Source: Xylaria sp. FL1777
Lineage: Eukaryota; Ascomycota; Sordariomycetes; Xylariales; Xylariaceae
DNA length: 11,373 nucleotides
Assembly (NCBI GenBank): GCA_022578965.1
Contig: MU401053.1
Location: 1 to 11,373, forward strand
Direction: 5' to 3'
Positions 9,283-11,373 of this stretch are shown here, piece after piece. The notes under the pieces were generated by a model, which did not search any database, was not told where the DNA came from, and was given only the letters and a program-made list of their open reading frames with translations. A program made the translations under genes and the position numbers. The stretch's first letter is position 1, and each line of letters opens with the position of its first letter.

Positions 9283-9947
9283 TATTTTAATTAGCTAAAG
9301 CTAAAAAAAAAAGATTAACTTTAAACAAAGCGTTTAATGCGTTTTAATTAAACTTTAAAAAAATAATTAATAATAGCTATATTGCTTTAATATATTGTTT
9401 TTGTTTTTTAGCTATACAGCGCTTTTTTGCTTTAATTTGCTTAAGCTTTTTTAAACTATTTAAACTATAAGCTATAACAATAGCTATTTTTTTTTGCTAT
9501 AGTTTTTTTTATTGCTTAAAACAACGGATTTTTGCACTTATTTTTTTATGCTTTTTTATTAGTAAGTTTAATTTATTTTTTAGCTTTTTGTGCTAAAAAG
9601 TAAGCTGCTACATTTGTTTTAAAAATAAACTTCTAGCGTTGTAATTTGCTTGTTTAGCTGCAATATATTTAATATATTAATTAAAGTTAAATTTTAATAT
9701 TAAATATTTTATGCTATAACAATTGTAGCAAAAGTATAAAGCTATTTTAATTAATTTTAGTTTAATAAAGAAAAATAAAGCAAAGTTTTATTAAGCTTTT
9801 TGTTTAGAACGTAATAAGCGAGGTTTTTTGAAAATCTTACTAAATATAATAAGCACAAAAAACAAAAAACAAAAAATAAAAAAAGAAAACTTACAAAAAA
9901 AAAAATACAGAATTATTAAAACAACAATTATAAAAGAAGAAAAATAA
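9283..9947. other. 3' segment of reversed strand bias between pol and the 3' LTR
   Basis: After A-rich pol, the + strand becomes strongly T-rich from about 9360 to 9660, then returns to mixed and A-rich. No pol-like reading continues here. On the minus strand, 9660 to 9361 gives a Lys/Gln-rich reading with stops at plausible Gln/Arg/Trp sites, for example QLNKQITTLEVYF then QKSVVLSNKKN then SLSKLKQKSAV. It looks like a charged, possibly coiled-coil protein tail and could be a transposase C-terminus or an antisense ORF, but I do not recognise it. A short patch at 9805-9843 keeps contexts (CG, GG, TC, GA) lost elsewhere. Confidence 0.4.
9932..9947 (+). other. Polypurine tract before the 3' LTR
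   Basis: AAAAGAAGAAAAATAA lies directly against the 3' LTR and is purine-only except for one T. This is the expected position of the second-strand DNA primer of an LTR retrotransposon. The local A-richness makes the composition less decisive than the position. Confidence 0.6.
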
Positions 9948-10078
9948 TATTACAAAATAAGCTAACTAAGCTAGTTAAAAAGCTAGGTATAAAGAAAACA
10001 TGCGTAAAAGAAGTTTTATTTGTTAAAAAAATATGTATTTAAACTATTATAAAGGTTTAATGTATAAACTTAATAGAT

Positions 10079-10173
10079 TTAAGCATTAAGTCTATTAAGC
10101 TTTAGATTTAACAAATTTAAGCGTTAAGTTTATTAAGCTTTAAACTTAAAACAATATAGCGTTAAGTTTATTA
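10079..10173 (+). repeat. Tandem motif in the 3' LTR, three copies
   Basis: This is the counterpart of the triplicate in the 5' LTR, at offset 7218. The first copy is altered (GCATTAAGTCTATTA), while the second and third keep the GCGTTAAGTTTATTA core at 38-bp spacing. Confidence 0.6.
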
Positions 10174-10428
10174 AAAAAAGCAACATTTATAAATTATTAT
10201 TACTGTTTTTTTTGTTTATATAATTATGCATTTCTTGTATTTAGTTATTTATTTAATGTTTAATTCCTTAGCTATTAATTTTTTATAACTGCTAAGTATT
10301 AATATATTTATTACTTTTAATCCTTTAAAACCCTTATTAATGCATAGTAGTAAAAGTATCTTAAAAACCTTTTTAACGGACTACTATTAAGGATTCTATT
10401 ATTACTTGCAAATTAAGACCTTAAGGGC

Positions 10429-10458
10429 AAACCTGTTATATTAATATATAACAGGTTT
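10429..10458. repeat. 12-bp inverted repeat near the end of the 3' LTR
   Basis: AAACCTGTTATA pairs perfectly with TATAACAGGTTT across a 6-base TTAATA loop. It is the better-preserved version of the stem at 3212-3239 and ends 6 bases before the LTR end. Confidence 0.65.
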
Positions 10459-10464
10459 ATTACA

Positions 10465-10469
10465 TTAAT
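10465..10469. repeat. Target site duplication, right (TTAAT)
   Basis: It is identical to 2725-2729 and directly follows the CA end of the 3' LTR. Confidence 0.85.
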
Positions 10470-11373
10470 AGATTTAATTTAAACTTATTAAACAAAAAAC
10501 TAAGCAAAGCTTCATAGGTTAAATATTTATCGTATAAAAATAAGCATTAAAAATAGCCTATTTTAAAAAATTCAATATTAATATATTTGCAAGTAAAAAT
10601 GCTAGCGCAAATATAAAAACTATATTTAGCAAAATAAGTTTTAATTATACATATAATAATTAATGTATTTTTGCTTTTGTTTTATGTTTATTAAATGCTT
10701 GCTAATTAATTTCTAAAAGCTATATTAACAAATTAAGCAAAAAAAAACTAAAACAATAAAACTTAACAAAAGAAAATTAAAGCAAAAAAAAAATAAGCAA
10801 ATCAAAATCGTAAAAAAAAAATTATAGCTAATTGCAATAATAGCAATAGCATTAAAGTAAATTAAGTTAAAACAAAAGAAGCAACATTAACATTAGAAAA
10901 AAAGGAAAGTTTAATACCACATTTGCAATATATAATACTAAGCACTATAAAAGCAACCTTGCTATGTTTAAAGCTAGTAAAGCAACAAAAAAAAAAATCC
11001 ATAATAATAATAAAGTAAACAAGTAATGCAAAAATAATTAATAAAAACAAGTTTGATTAAATAAGCACAAAGCAAAATAATAATAAAAAAAAAAGATTAA
11101 ATAAAAAGAGAAATAAATAAAAAGGATAAAAAGTAAAAGAATTTAAAGCAAAAAAAGTAAATACAAAAGAAATTAAATAGATTTAAACAAGCTTGTTTAA
11201 ATATAAACAGAAAAATAAAAAAGAATAAAAAATAATGCATTCTTTATATTAATATATTTCTTAATTAATTTAGCTACCTTATTAAATAAGCTATTTAAGC
11301 TTAATATATTAGCTTATTTATTAAGCATATAAAAATATTTAATAATTATTATAGCTTTTTTTAAATAATATAA
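10470..11373. other. AT-rich right flank without a recognisable gene
   Basis: The flank is A-rich on the + strand from about 10730 to 11260. The frame-3 stretch 10866-11015 is open for 50 codons (reads VKTKEATLTLEKKESLIPHL, then QYIILSTIKATLLCLKLVKQ). It keeps more G and C than its surroundings, but I do not recognise it. A minus-strand reading over the same bases is only hydrophobic residues from T-rich sequence and is probably an artefact. A palindrome lies at 11181. Confidence 0.6.
11181..11202. repeat. 22-bp perfect palindrome (AAACAAGCTTGTTT core)
   Basis: ATTTAAACAAG is followed by its exact reverse complement. It shares all 22 bases with the palindrome at 162-185, which extends one base further on each side. 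It lies on the opposite side of the retroelement from the other copies. Confidence 0.6.

Larger units (their letters stand above)
2730..10464 (+). mobile_element. Ty3/Gypsy chromovirus LTR retrotransposon, full-length, inactive
   Basis: The element is 7735 bp from TG (5' LTR) to CA (3' LTR), flanked by TTAAT duplications. The order is LTR, leader, gag with a CCHC zinc knuckle, protease (uncertain), RT, RNase H, integrase, chromodomain, LTR. Integrase after RNase H is the Gypsy order, and the C-terminal chromodomain places it with the chromoviruses. All coding parts are riddled with stops, mostly at former Trp and Gln codons. The pol frame can nevertheless be followed without a frameshift for about 3 kb (6361-9282), so decay was by substitution, not by indels. 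Base composition is strongly A-rich on the coding strand. The element cannot move by itself. Element type is confident; genus-level naming is not attempted. Confidence 0.93.
9948..10464 (+). repeat. 3' long terminal repeat (517 bp)
   Basis: It starts TATTACA (5' copy TGTTACG) and ends TTACA, matching 2730-3246 over its whole length. The first ~130 bases have lost many G and C relative to the 5' copy. The last ~70 bases are better preserved than in the 5' copy, for example AAACCTGTTATA against GAACTTATTATA. Together with the TTAAT duplication it closes the element. Confidence 0.92.

Noticed and set aside
10862..11050. A 62-codon minus-strand open frame
   Set aside because: Hydrophobic composition is what T-rich DNA gives by default. 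There is no recognisable motif, and the overlapping plus-strand reading is at least as plausible.
1..11373. Possible mitochondrial, plastid or Plasmodium-like genome because of the very low G/C
   Set aside because: There are no organellar genes, rRNA or tRNA. The paired LTRs and the decayed chromovirus with transition-only damage explain the composition as mutated fungal nuclear repeat DNA.

Overview
The window is a stretch of extremely A/T-rich DNA. It contains one full-length but thoroughly inactivated LTR retrotransposon of the Ty3/Gypsy (Metaviridae) chromovirus type. No intact gene is visible anywhere. The chromodomain-bearing Gypsy polyprotein, together with saturating C-to-T / G-to-A decay on both strands, points to an AT-rich heterochromatic block of a filamentous fungus, most likely an ascomycete with repeat-induced point mutation (RIP) or a similar process. 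The species cannot be named from this sequence.

Layout. Positions 1-2724 are gene-poor left flank, with a short palindrome family and one less-decayed island at about 2440-2690. The retroelement occupies 2730-10464. It has two co-linear 517-bp LTRs (2730-3246 and 9948-10464, constant offset 7218) and a perfect 5-bp target duplication, TTAAT, on each side. Inside are a leader (3247-3904), a gag remnant (about 3905-4884, reading frame 2) and a pol remnant (about 4885-9282, reading frame 1). Pol has a possible protease, then reverse transcriptase, RNase H, integrase and a C-terminal chromodomain. A 665-bp 3' segment of reversed strand composition follows, and then a purine-rich tract next to the 3' LTR. 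Positions 10470-11373 are right flank with no recognisable gene.

How the parts worked together (family knowledge). Gag would form the particle. Protease would cut the polyprotein, and RT/RNase H would copy the RNA using the primer site after the 5' LTR and the polypurine tract before the 3' LTR. Integrase would insert the copy, and the chromodomain would steer insertion to modified histones. Here nearly every catalytic acidic residue I could place has changed to N or K, and stops occur throughout, so the copy is dead.

The most notable signal is the sequence context of the decay. Surviving C is found almost only after a purine (ApC, GpC), and TpC and CpC are nearly gone. CpA, the classical RIP target, is still present. 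I found no evidence of a new functional system beyond this.
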